Under the pieces are notes generated by a model. The model ran no database searches. It saw nothing but the letters and a program-made list of their open reading frames with translations, and was not told the DNA's origin. Below, one piece after another: positions 9,081 to 16,619 of a DNA stretch of 55,644 nucleotides (positions within the stretch are counted from its first letter, which is position 1; every line of letters begins with the position of its first letter). Position numbers and translations under genes: made by a program. Where the stretch lies: NCBI GenBank assembly GCA_947458875.1, contig CANGZD010000008.1, forward strand, positions 1-55,644. The letters are read 5' to 3'. This DNA comes from Sphingobacteriaceae bacterium (GTDB lineage Bacteria > Bacteroidota > Bacteroidia > Sphingobacteriales > Sphingobacteriaceae).

Positions 9081-9416
9081 CTTTCCGCCAATTCCAACAA
9101 TGAGTTCGCACTTTCGTACATAATGTCCGAACATTCGAACATTATGTACACATTTTCGCAAACTTAGTTCGCACATTAGTATACCAAAAGCGATACATAG
9201 CAAGTAGAGTTTGCACAATAGCATACGATAAGCGATACTTAGCAAGTATAGTTCGAAATGTCAAATAATTAGTTGGCACATTCACACAAACAAAACGCTA
9301 TTTCAAACTCCCAAAACGTGATTTCACACTATTGATATGATCATTGAAAGCAAGTAGTTGAAATTAGTACAAGAGGAAACTATAATTGAACAAATGTGTT
9401 CGCTATTTGCACAATC
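9081..9416. repeat. Degenerate 21-bp tandem repeat array, 16 units
   Basis: Cutting the sequence every 21 bp from 9081 lines up 16 units with no gaps. The best-conserved columns read roughly nAGTTCGCACATT in the first 13 positions, followed by an A-rich, variable second half. Clear copies of the head motif start at 9102 (GAGTTCGCAC), 9165 (TAGTTCGCAC), 9207 (GAGTTTGCAC), 9249 (TAGTTCGAAA), 9270 (TAGTTGGCAC) and, still in phase after weaker units, 9396 (GTGTTCGCTA). Units 9186 and 9228 are near copies of each other, making a 42-bp higher-order repeat. The array fills the gap between the convergent M1 peptidase and amidase genes. 21 bp is two DNA helical turns. Units abut directly, so it is not a CRISPR array. 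Function unknown. Confidence 0.75.
9116..9149. repeat. 34-bp near-perfect palindrome inside the array
   Basis: GTACATAATGT (9116-9126) is the exact reverse complement of ACATTATGTAC (9139-9149), and the centre CGAACATTCG (9128-9137) pairs except for the middle two bases. Only 9127/9138 and the central CA fail. It may be a protein-binding site or a cruciform, or an accident of the repeat motif being partly self-complementary. Confidence 0.75.
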
Positions 9417-9442
9417 GGATTAAGAATATGAATCCTTAGTTA

Positions 9443-10261
9443 CTAATACTTGCAGTACAGATTGTACAAAGTATCGACATCTTCGGTAGTCCATTCAGCA
9501 TCTGCTTCCTTACCCAGAAAATGACGCTTAAATGCCCTGATCGCAGCCGGAAGGTCTTTGGTATCGTAGCCTATCACTCGCAGGGCCTGAATGGGGTTGA
9601 AATCAAGCGGTGCAGACTCGCTAATCAAAGTATCGGGCATCAGCCCAAAACCACGTTCGGCCAGTTTTCTCCAGGGAAATAATACCTGCGGATCAACCTT
9701 ACGGGATGGTGCAATATCAGCATGTGCTATAAAATTTGCGACAGGTATGTTATAAGTCTTTTTCAATTGCGCCAGTAAGGCCAGCAAGCCCTCTATTTGT
9801 GCTTCTGTAAAAGGATCAAGACCATTATTATCTATTTCTATCCCAATTGATACCGAATTGATGTCTGTAATATTGCCCCACCTGGATACTCCGCCATGCC
9901 AGGCCCTTAGGTAATCGTTCAATAACTGATAAATCTTCCCGTCCTTACCCACCAGGTAATGCGCACTCACCTGAGATTTGTTGGTGCTGAAAGTCTTGAG
10001 AGTTTGCTCCACACTTTGCTGTGCCGTATGGTGAATGATCACATAATTAGGTTTGCGAAGGTTGAAGTTGACGGTACTGACCCATTCACTTGGAATAGGA
10101 TTACCCGAAGAATCTGCAAAGCTTTGTTTGCTTTGACTTTTAATCGTTTTGCTTAAAGACCTAACTTCTTTTCGGTAGGTACGCTGGCTTACAGCATACG
10201 GATGACTGGCACAGGCACTCAAAGCCAGTATCAAGATCAAACTATAGCAGAGGGTACGCAT
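9443..10261 (-). CDS. N-acetylmuramoyl-L-alanine amidase lipoprotein, AmiD-like
   Basis: Peptidoglycan amidase of the Amidase_2 (AmpD/AmiD) zinc family, cleaving between muramic acid and L-alanine. The 272-residue product has a lipoprotein signal (LSACAS). Zinc ligands and neighbours are visible: YVIIHHTAQQ (His near residue 77), AHYLVGKDGKIYQLLND, RAWHGG, SIGIEIDNNG and IAHADIAPSRKVDP, whose His and Asp complete the site. The C-terminal 60 residues (IQALRVIGYDTKDLPAAIRA) resemble a peptidoglycan-binding helical domain, as in E. coli AmiD. Located in the outer membrane facing the periplasm. The start is 2 bp from the stop of gltX, so it is the second gene of that operon. Confidence 0.92.
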   Translation of the reverse strand: MRTLCYSLILILALSACASHPYAVSQRTYRKEVRSLSKTIKSQSKQSFADSSGNPIPSEWVSTVNFNLRKPNYVIIHHTAQQSVEQTLKTFSTNKSQVSAHYLVGKDGKIYQLLNDYLRAWHGGVSRWGNITDINSVSIGIEIDNNGLDPFTEAQIEGLLALLAQLKKTYNIPVANFIAHADIAPSRKVDPQVLFPWRKLAERGFGLMPDTLISESAPLDFNPIQALRVIGYDTKDLPAAIRAFKRHFLGKEADAEWTTEDVDTLYNLYCKY

Positions 10262-10263
10262 GT

Positions 10264-11787
10264 TTATGATTGAAACGCCTTGAGCGCTTTCTCTATTCTA
10301 TTGATGGTTTCAGCCTGACCAATTAGTGCAGCAATATCAAAAACAGCCGGCCCAAATTTACCGCCCACCAGCATCACCCGGAAAGGTAACATCAATTCTC
10401 CCACCTTTATACCTGCAGATTCGGCAGCCGCTTTGAAGCGGGCTTCTAAATCTGCCGATTCCCAGTCGGATAAACCCCTAAACTCTTGCATCATGTTTGC
10501 ATAAAATGCTGCTTTTTCTGCTGTCCATTTTGGTTTTACCGCCTCCAGATCATATACCTCCGGAGCTTGGAAGAAGAAAGAAGCCTGCTCCCAGAAATCC
10601 TTTAATAAGACCAAACGGTCTTTCACCAAATCGATCACCTGGCTCAGGTAAGCATTATTCTCCAGCTGAATATCCTGCTGCTTCATTTGTTCAATGAGCA
10701 AGCTTTTTAATCTTTCTGAGTCTACTTTTTTGATCCATTCGGCATTATACCATTTGGCTTTTTCGTAATCGAATTTCGCTCCCGCATGGCTCACCCGATC
10801 TATGGAGAATTTTTCTATCAGTTCATCTAAGCTGAAAATTTCCTGATCGGTGCCGTCATTCCAACCCAGCATGGCCAGCAGGTTTAAGAAAGCTTCGGGC
10901 AAAAAGCCCAATTCACGGAAGCCGGGTGTAAAATCACCTGTTTTCTGATCGAGCCAGTTCATGGCAAATACCGGGAAGCCCAGACGGTCGCCATCGCGTT
11001 TGCTCAGTTTACCATGGCCATCGGGTTTTAGAATCAGTGGAAAATGCGCCCATTGCGGCATGGCTGCCTCCCAACCCAAATATTTCCATAATAATAAATG
11101 AACCGGAGCCGAGGGTAACCACTCCTCCCCACGAAATGCATGGCTGATATCCATCAGGTAATCATCAACCACAACGGCTAAATGATAAGTCGGCATGCCA
11201 TCGGCTTTCAACAGTACCTTGTCATCCACCAAATTGGTATCAAAGCTCACCTCCCCACGAATCATGTCATTAAATGTGACCGTTTCATCTTGTGGCATCT
11301 TGATCCGGATTACGTAAGGCTCGCCATTGGCAATCAATTGTTGCACTTCCGATTCGCTAAGTGAAAGCGAATTTCGCATTTGGCTGCGGTAGGTATGTCC
11401 GTATTGAAAATTCGGGATTTCCTTTCGGCATTTGTCCAGTTCTTCAGCGGTATCAAAGGCATAATAGGCATAGCCTGCCGCTACCAATTGCTCTGCATAA
11501 GGACGGTAGCGCTCTTTACGCTCGCTTTGGCGGTAGGGCGAAAATGGTCCGCCTACATGCGGACCTTCGTCGGCTATTAAGCCGCACCATTCCAGGCAAT
11601 CGATGATGTATTGCTCTGCACCTTCCACATAGCGGGTTTGGTCGGTATCTTCAATTCTTAAAATAAATTGTCCGCCATGTTTTTTGGCGAACAAATAATT
11701 GAATAAAACGGTGCGCACACCACCTAAATGTAAACCGCCGGTGGGGCTGGGGGCAAATCTTACTCTTACTTTTGCTGGATGTTGCAT
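10264..11787 (-). CDS. gltX: Glutamyl-tRNA synthetase
   Basis: Charges tRNA-Glu with glutamate. The 507-residue class I synthetase has the HIGH-type motif HLGG at residue 20 (RFAPSPTGGLHLGG) and the KMSKS-type motif KLSKRDGD near residues 260-267, with VRIKMPQDE and DDYLMDISHAFRGEEWLPS between them. The C-terminal anticodon-binding domain is present and length is normal. A TATCTTTG element lies on the same strand at 11801-11794, only about 7 bp before the ATG, which suggests a very short or absent leader. Confidence 0.97.
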   Translation of the reverse strand: MQHPAKVRVRFAPSPTGGLHLGGVRTVLFNYLFAKKHGGQFILRIEDTDQTRYVEGAEQYIIDCLEWCGLIADEGPHVGGPFSPYRQSERKERYRPYAEQLVAAGYAYYAFDTAEELDKCRKEIPNFQYGHTYRSQMRNSLSLSESEVQQLIANGEPYVIRIKMPQDETVTFNDMIRGEVSFDTNLVDDKVLLKADGMPTYHLAVVVDDYLMDISHAFRGEEWLPSAPVHLLLWKYLGWEAAMPQWAHFPLILKPDGHGKLSKRDGDRLGFPVFAMNWLDQKTGDFTPGFRELGFLPEAFLNLLAMLGWNDGTDQEIFSLDELIEKFSIDRVSHAGAKFDYEKAKWYNAEWIKKVDSERLKSLLIEQMKQQDIQLENNAYLSQVIDLVKDRLVLLKDFWEQASFFFQAPEVYDLEAVKPKWTAEKAAFYANMMQEFRGLSDWESADLEARFKAAAESAGIKVGELMLPFRVMLVGGKFGPAVFDIAALIGQAETINRIEKALKAFQS

Positions 11788-11793
11788 AGCCTA

Positions 11794-11801
11794 CAAAGAT
11801 A
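11794..11801 (-). promoter_or_regulatory. Candidate -7 element for gltX
   Basis: Reads TATCTTTG on the minus strand, an exact TAnnTTTG match ending 7 bp before the gltX ATG. No TTG sits at the usual distance upstream, so this is tentative. Confidence 0.4.
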
Positions 11802-11910
11802 GAATTTTAGCCAGGGATGTAACATTTTCAATGACGAATTCGATTTGTACTTCAAGCATTCGCTACTTGTTCCAATACTTATTAAATTGCTTTGACAATA
11901 GCAGACCCAA

Positions 11911-14298
11911 ATGAAAAAATTCGCTTTCCTATTTATCTTTCTTTCAGGCCTCAGCCTAAAGGCGCAGCAATTAGCGCCACTCAGTGTCGAAAAAATTATG
12001 CGTGACCCGAAATGGATGGGTGTGTCGCCGACCAATTTACAGTGGAATCCCGATGCAAAAGCCTTGTACTTTAACTGGAATCCGGAAAATAAGGATAGGG
12101 ATCTGATGTATGTAATCAGCCCGGCTGATAAAAAGCCAAGGCCAGCAAACAGGCCCGAATTAACGGCACTTAACCGCAACAACCTTAGCTATAATAAAAA
12201 TAGAACCAAGGCTTTGTTTGAGCGTAATGGAGATTTGATTTTACTCGACCTGAGCAACCATACAGAAAAAATATTGATCAGCACCCTCGACCGGGAAAGT
12301 GGAGCTGCTTTAAGTGCCGATGAAAATAGTGTGATTTTTCAGCGCAACGAGAACCTCTTTCGCCTTTCCTTGAGAGATGGAAGCCTGTTGCAGCTAAGCA
12401 ATTTGAGCCGTAGCCGTAAACGCCCTGATGCGGCATTAAGTAAGCAGGATCAATGGTTGAAAGCCGACCAGCTGGCCACTTTTGAGTACTTAGCCAAGAA
12501 AGAACAGGAGAATAAGTGGAATCAGGAAGACCGAAAACTAACAGAGAGTAAACGCCCGAAAGAATTTATACTGGATGATAAAATGCAGCTCAACAACATC
12601 CGGTTGAGCCCCGATGAAAAATACATCGCATTCAGAATTAGTCGAAGCCCGGATGGTAATCAGAATACCATCGTACCGAATTTTATCACCTCATCAGGTT
12701 ATGTGGAGGATATTCCGGGCAGAACAAAAGTAGGCAATGCTTTACCCACTTATCAAAACTACATTTATGACCTAAAGCGGGACACCATCTACCAGATCTC
12801 CACAAAAGAAATTCCGGGCATTAAAGACTTACCCGATTATGTAAAAGATTATCCGAAACAATTGGAAGAACGCACCAAGAAAAACGAAGACCGTAAAGTG
12901 GCCATCACCGGCCCGTTTTGGAATGAAGATGGCAGCCAGGCCGTGGTGGTGGTTTTTGCACAAGACAATAAAGACCGCTGGATCATGAAGTTGAATCCGG
13001 AGAATGGACAGTTGAGTTTATTAGATCGTCAACGTGATGAGGCCTGGATTGCTGGTCCGGGAATAGGGGGTTCTTTTGGTGGCGGCAGCCTGGGTTGGAT
13101 CAATCGCCAACAGTTCTACTACCAAAGTGAGGCAACTGGCTACTCCCATCTTTATAGCGTAAATGTGCTGAACGGGCAGAAAAAACAGCTTACTTCGGGT
13201 AACTGGGAGGTGCAAACGCTGCGTTTATCCAACGATAAAAAGTCGTTTTACTTTAGTGCCAACAAGGAACATCCCGGTATCACCCATTATTACCGCATCC
13301 CGGTAGGTGGCGGAGATCCAATACAGCTTACCAGCATGAAGGGATTAAATGAAGTGAGTCTCTCACCTGATGAAAAATGGCTCGCCATTCGCTATTCGTA
13401 CAGCAATAAACCCTGGGAGCTTTATATTCAGGAAAATAAACCCGGGGCAAAAGCCACCAACATTACTCAATCTACCTCTGCCGAGTTCAATTCGTATGCC
13501 TGGAGAGCACCCGAAGTAATCAATTTCAATAACCGACACGGGGATCCGGTGTATGCCCGCTTGTATCAGCCTGCAACACCGCATCCCGATCGTCCGGCTG
13601 TGGTGTTTGTTCACGGTGCAGGCTACCTGCAAAATGTGCATTATGGTTGGAGCACCTATTTCCGCGAGTACATGTTCCATAATTTACTGGCCGATGCAGG
13701 TTATACGGTGTTAGATATAGATTACACCGCCAGTTCGGGTTATGGCCGTAATCATCGTACCGGCATTTACCGCCACATGGGAGGTAAAGATTTAAGCGAT
13801 CAGGTGGATGGAGTGAAGCTTTTGGTAGAAAAATATGGGGTAAATGCTAAAAATGTAGGGATATATGGTGGTTCTTATGGCGGTTTCATTACCCTGATGG
13901 GGATGTTTACCACACCCGAAGTATTTAAATCGGGTGCTGCCCTGCGCTCGGTTACTGATTGGGCACATTATAACCATGGCTATACTTCGAATATTTTAAA
14001 TGAACCGGCCAATGATGAGCTGGCCTACCGTCGTAGTTCGCCCATTTATTTTGCAGAGGGATTAAAAGGTAATTTGCTCATGTGCCACGGCATGGTCGAT
14101 GTGAATGTGCAATTTCAAGATATTGTTCGCCTCAGTCAAAAACTGATTGAACTGGGTAAAAACAACTGGGAGCTGGCAGTTTACCCGGTAGAAGATCATG
14201 GGTTTACCGAACCATCCAGCTGGACGGATGAGTATAAGCGGATCTTTAAGTTGTTTGAAACCACCCTAAAGCCGTCCGATATCGCTCCGAAGCAATAA
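11911..14298 (+). CDS. S9-family prolyl oligopeptidase / DPP IV-like peptidase
   Basis: Serine peptidase of the dipeptidyl peptidase IV type. The 795-residue protein has a signal peptide (FLSGLSLKAQ), a beta-propeller region over roughly residues 50-540 (repeated LSPDEKYIAF/LSPDEKWLAIR strands) and a C-terminal alpha/beta-hydrolase domain. The catalytic triad is Ser655 in GGSYGGF, Asp730 in CHGMVDVN and His763 in VEDHGF. Probably periplasmic or surface-associated and active on peptides, likely post-proline by family. It is transcribed divergently from gltX across 123 bp and has its own terminator. Confidence 0.95.
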   Translation: MKKFAFLFIFLSGLSLKAQQLAPLSVEKIMRDPKWMGVSPTNLQWNPDAKALYFNWNPENKDRDLMYVISPADKKPRPANRPELTALNRNNLSYNKNRTKALFERNGDLILLDLSNHTEKILISTLDRESGAALSADENSVIFQRNENLFRLSLRDGSLLQLSNLSRSRKRPDAALSKQDQWLKADQLATFEYLAKKEQENKWNQEDRKLTESKRPKEFILDDKMQLNNIRLSPDEKYIAFRISRSPDGNQNTIVPNFITSSGYVEDIPGRTKVGNALPTYQNYIYDLKRDTIYQISTKEIPGIKDLPDYVKDYPKQLEERTKKNEDRKVAITGPFWNEDGSQAVVVVFAQDNKDRWIMKLNPENGQLSLLDRQRDEAWIAGPGIGGSFGGGSLGWINRQQFYYQSEATGYSHLYSVNVLNGQKKQLTSGNWEVQTLRLSNDKKSFYFSANKEHPGITHYYRIPVGGGDPIQLTSMKGLNEVSLSPDEKWLAIRYSYSNKPWELYIQENKPGAKATNITQSTSAEFNSYAWRAPEVINFNNRHGDPVYARLYQPATPHPDRPAVVFVHGAGYLQNVHYGWSTYFREYMFHNLLADAGYTVLDIDYTASSGYGRNHRTGIYRHMGGKDLSDQVDGVKLLVEKYGVNAKNVGIYGGSYGGFITLMGMFTTPEVFKSGAALRSVTDWAHYNHGYTSNILNEPANDELAYRRSSPIYFAEGLKGNLLMCHGMVDVNVQFQDIVRLSQKLIELGKNNWELAVYPVEDHGFTEPSSWTDEYKRIFKLFETTLKPSDIAPKQ

Positions 14299-14300
14299 AA

Positions 14301-14330
14301 AAAGTCTCCCAATTTCTCGGGAGACTTTCA
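14301..14330 (+). terminator. Hairpin terminator after S9 peptidase
   Basis: AAAGTCTCCC (14301-14310) pairs perfectly with GGGAGACTTT (14319-14328) around an 8-nt loop. The T tract is only three to four bases, so termination may be partial. Confidence 0.75.
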
Positions 14331-14413
14331 ACCTAAACCTTATCACAATTGAACCGTTTTACATGTTCATAGATATAAACCGGAGAGGTGTGAAAAGGTT
14401 TGTTTTTTTTGAA

Positions 14414-14995
14414 TTATTTCTTCCAGCTAAAAGATTTGATCATTACATCAATATCTTTTTTGATAAAGTCCAGCACCGGCCTTATCGAATCAATTTGTGG
14501 TGTTTCGTTAAAATATAAAGCTCCTCTTATATAGTTTTTCGTGCTGTCAGTGAGGTAAAATTGTACGGAGGAGGCTGTATTTCCCTCAATAGTATAATAG
14601 ATTCCGTACAGTTTTCTTTCGGGATAATTGATGATGGCCTCGTCAATTGCGGTAGCTTTAACCGAATGTTTAAAGGCTAAACTCCTGGCATCTTCCATCA
14701 GTTCATCTAGTTGTTTACGACCACCAATCGGGTAGTAACTAAGGTACAAGCGAGCATTAAATTCCCCAAAATCGAGGTTCATCCAACACGGTTTCGCGTT
14801 CTTGTCATCAGCCGGATGGATTTTGGCATAAGTTGGGTAATCAAAACGATAAGGGCATGCTGCTTGGTAAGTTTGATATTTTTTTTCGGGGAATTCAATC
14901 CGAAAGTAAGCTCGCGGTTTGGGAGTATAGTTACCTCCACAGGAAAGCAGGAAGCCCGAAATAAAAAAAGACAATAGGAGTGAGAAAGGCCTCAT
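14414..14995 (-). CDS. gldD: Gliding motility lipoprotein GldD
   Basis: A 193-residue lipoprotein (lipobox LLSC, Cys19) matching GldD, with the family's opening YTPKPRAYFRIEFPEKKYQ and WMNLDFGEFNARLYLSYYP. GldD is required for gliding and type IX secretion in Flavobacterium and is kept in many non-gliding Bacteroidota. It sits in the envelope. The gene is last in a minus-strand run TPR protein - comA-like - aroE - gldD, starting 3 bp after the aroE stop. Confidence 0.9.
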   Translation of the reverse strand: MRPFSLLLSFFISGFLLSCGGNYTPKPRAYFRIEFPEKKYQTYQAACPYRFDYPTYAKIHPADDKNAKPCWMNLDFGEFNARLYLSYYPIGGRKQLDELMEDARSLAFKHSVKATAIDEAIINYPERKLYGIYYTIEGNTASSVQFYLTDSTKNYIRGALYFNETPQIDSIRPVLDFIKKDIDVMIKSFSWKK

Positions 14996-14998
14996 GAT

Positions 14999-15778
14999 TT
15001 AGCTATTCCATATTTCCCAGGCTTTTTCTGCCTGAATATGTAGCATCTCGAGTCCATTTTTAATTTCAGCGCCCTGTGCTTTGGCTCTTTTGAGGAACTC
15101 ACTTTCAGTTGGGTTATAAACCAGATCGTAGGCTAAATGTTTTTCCGTAAAAAACTCGTAAGGAATAGCAGCACAAGCATCGGTTTCCGGAAAAGTTCCC
15201 AGTGGCGTGGTATTGATAATGAGCAGGTGTTCGGCCATCATATCGGCATTGAGCTCCTGATAAGCTACTTGTTTATTCCTCGCTCTTCTGGAAACAATAT
15301 AGTACTCAATACCTAATTTTCTTAATACATAGGCTACCGCTCTGGAGGCGCCACCATCACCCAATATCAGTGCTTTTTGATGGTGTCGTTTGAGCAAAGG
15401 TTTGAGCGATCGTTCAAATCCGTAGGCATCAGTATTATAACCCTCCAATCGGACTTTCATGGAGGAAAGCTCACCGCTAAAAAAGGACGCTACCGGCCGG
15501 TTGTTAATGATTTTGATACAATTTACAGCATCAATTTCACGAGCGGCTTCGTCCAGCTTATCCATGTAATAAATCACCCCGATTTTATGCGGATGTGTTA
15601 CATTCAAGCCACATAAATCGGGGTTATTTTTAATAATATCGGATAAGTCACTGATATTTTGAATCGGGAATGCCTGATAATCACAGTCCTCTAAGCGCTC
15701 TTTTTTGAACTTCTCTTTAAAATAATCGAGTGAAAAAGAGTGAGCCAAAGGATAGCCAATGATGCCGTATTTCTTCAT
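14999..15778 (-). CDS. aroE: Shikimate dehydrogenase
   Basis: NADPH-dependent reduction of 3-dehydroshikimate to shikimate in the aromatic amino-acid pathway. The 259-residue protein has the substrate-site serines in GYPLAHSFSLDYF, the catalytic Lys and neighbours in GLNVTHPHK, and the catalytic Asp in YNTDAYGF. The glycine-rich cofactor loop is LGDGGASRAV. The substrate motif is usually NVTIPYK in this enzyme; here two positions are His (THPHK), but the lysine is kept, so activity is expected. The aroE ATG is 20 bp downstream of the comA-like gene. Confidence 0.93.
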   Translation of the reverse strand: MKKYGIIGYPLAHSFSLDYFKEKFKKERLEDCDYQAFPIQNISDLSDIIKNNPDLCGLNVTHPHKIGVIYYMDKLDEAAREIDAVNCIKIINNRPVASFFSGELSSMKVRLEGYNTDAYGFERSLKPLLKRHHQKALILGDGGASRAVAYVLRKLGIEYYIVSRRARNKQVAYQELNADMMAEHLLIINTTPLGTFPETDACAAIPYEFFTEKHLAYDLVYNPTESEFLKRAKAQGAEIKNGLEMLHIQAEKAWEIWNS

Positions 15779-15798
15779 ATCAGAAAAACCTTTCTAAA

Positions 15799-16563
15799 CT
15801 ATTTTTGATTTAAGAAATGATTGAAGGTATCGCCTCTTAAACCCAAACGAATGGTTTCTAATGGGATTACTTCTGCAGGGGCAATATTCCCCAGGTTCAC
15901 ATTGGTGCCCAGTAATTTGATGAACCAAACCTGTTGTGCTTTAATAGGTGCTTCCCAAATGATGCTTTCTTCAGGGATTTGGGTCAAGATCTCGTCCACC
16001 AAACCTTCTCTTACCTCACCTGAGTCGCGATAAATACCCACATTTCCACCTTCTCTGGCTTCGGCAATTACTTTCCAGGATCCGGCTTCCATTTCTGCTT
16101 TCATCAAGGCAATCCATTTATAAGGTGCAAATATTTTTGCCGCATCCTTGGAGCCAACTTCCGAAATTACAGTCACTTGCTCACTTAATTTGCGGATGTA
16201 TTCGCATTTTTGATCGTGTTCAATTTCTATCGATCCGTCTGACACTTCAGCATATTCCATTCCGTATTTATCGAGAATTTTTCGATAATCATCAAACTGG
16301 TTTCGAATGGCGAAGGCTTCGAACAAAGTACCTCCGAAATAGACCGGTATACCTGCATCTTTATAAACCTGCAGCTTCTTTTCCAAATTAGGGGTCACAA
16401 AACTGGTAGCCCAGCCCAATTTCACAATATCGGTATGACTGCCCGAAACTTCCAGGAAGTCTTCAATTTCACGAATGCTCAGGCCCTTATCCATTACCAT
16501 GGTTAATCCCTTGCTTCTGGGTTTTTGGCTGCGTTCGGGAAGGTTATTTAAAGAATAATTCAT
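15799..16563 (-). CDS. ComA-like phosphosulfolactate synthase
   Basis: The 254-residue TIM-barrel protein matches ComA, which adds sulfite to phosphoenolpyruvate to make (R)-phosphosulfolactate. Recognisable blocks are RSKGLTMVMDKGL, VKLGWATSFV, YFGGTLFEAF, YAEVSDGSIEI and VISEVGSKD, in the order of the family. In methanogens this begins coenzyme M synthesis; in Bacteroidota the product is unknown, and no comB, comC or sulfonolipid gene is in this window. Same strand as aroE and gldD with 20 bp to aroE. Confidence 0.88.
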   Translation of the reverse strand: MNYSLNNLPERSQKPRSKGLTMVMDKGLSIREIEDFLEVSGSHTDIVKLGWATSFVTPNLEKKLQVYKDAGIPVYFGGTLFEAFAIRNQFDDYRKILDKYGMEYAEVSDGSIEIEHDQKCEYIRKLSEQVTVISEVGSKDAAKIFAPYKWIALMKAEMEAGSWKVIAEAREGGNVGIYRDSGEVREGLVDEILTQIPEESIIWEAPIKAQQVWFIKLLGTNVNLGNIAPAEVIPLETIRLGLRGDTFNHFLNQK

Positions 16564-16619
16564 GCTGCAAATCTCTCAAAAAAAACGAAAAAAGGAAGAC
16601 TTCAAATAATGACTGGAAA

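Noticed and set aside
9009-9245. A 78-residue protein gene on the minus strand
   Set aside because: It runs across the M1 terminator and the 21-bp array; its repeats follow from the DNA repeat and it has no recognisable start signal.
9081-9416. CRISPR array
   Set aside because: Units are 21 bp, degenerate and directly abutting with no unique spacers, and no cas gene is present.
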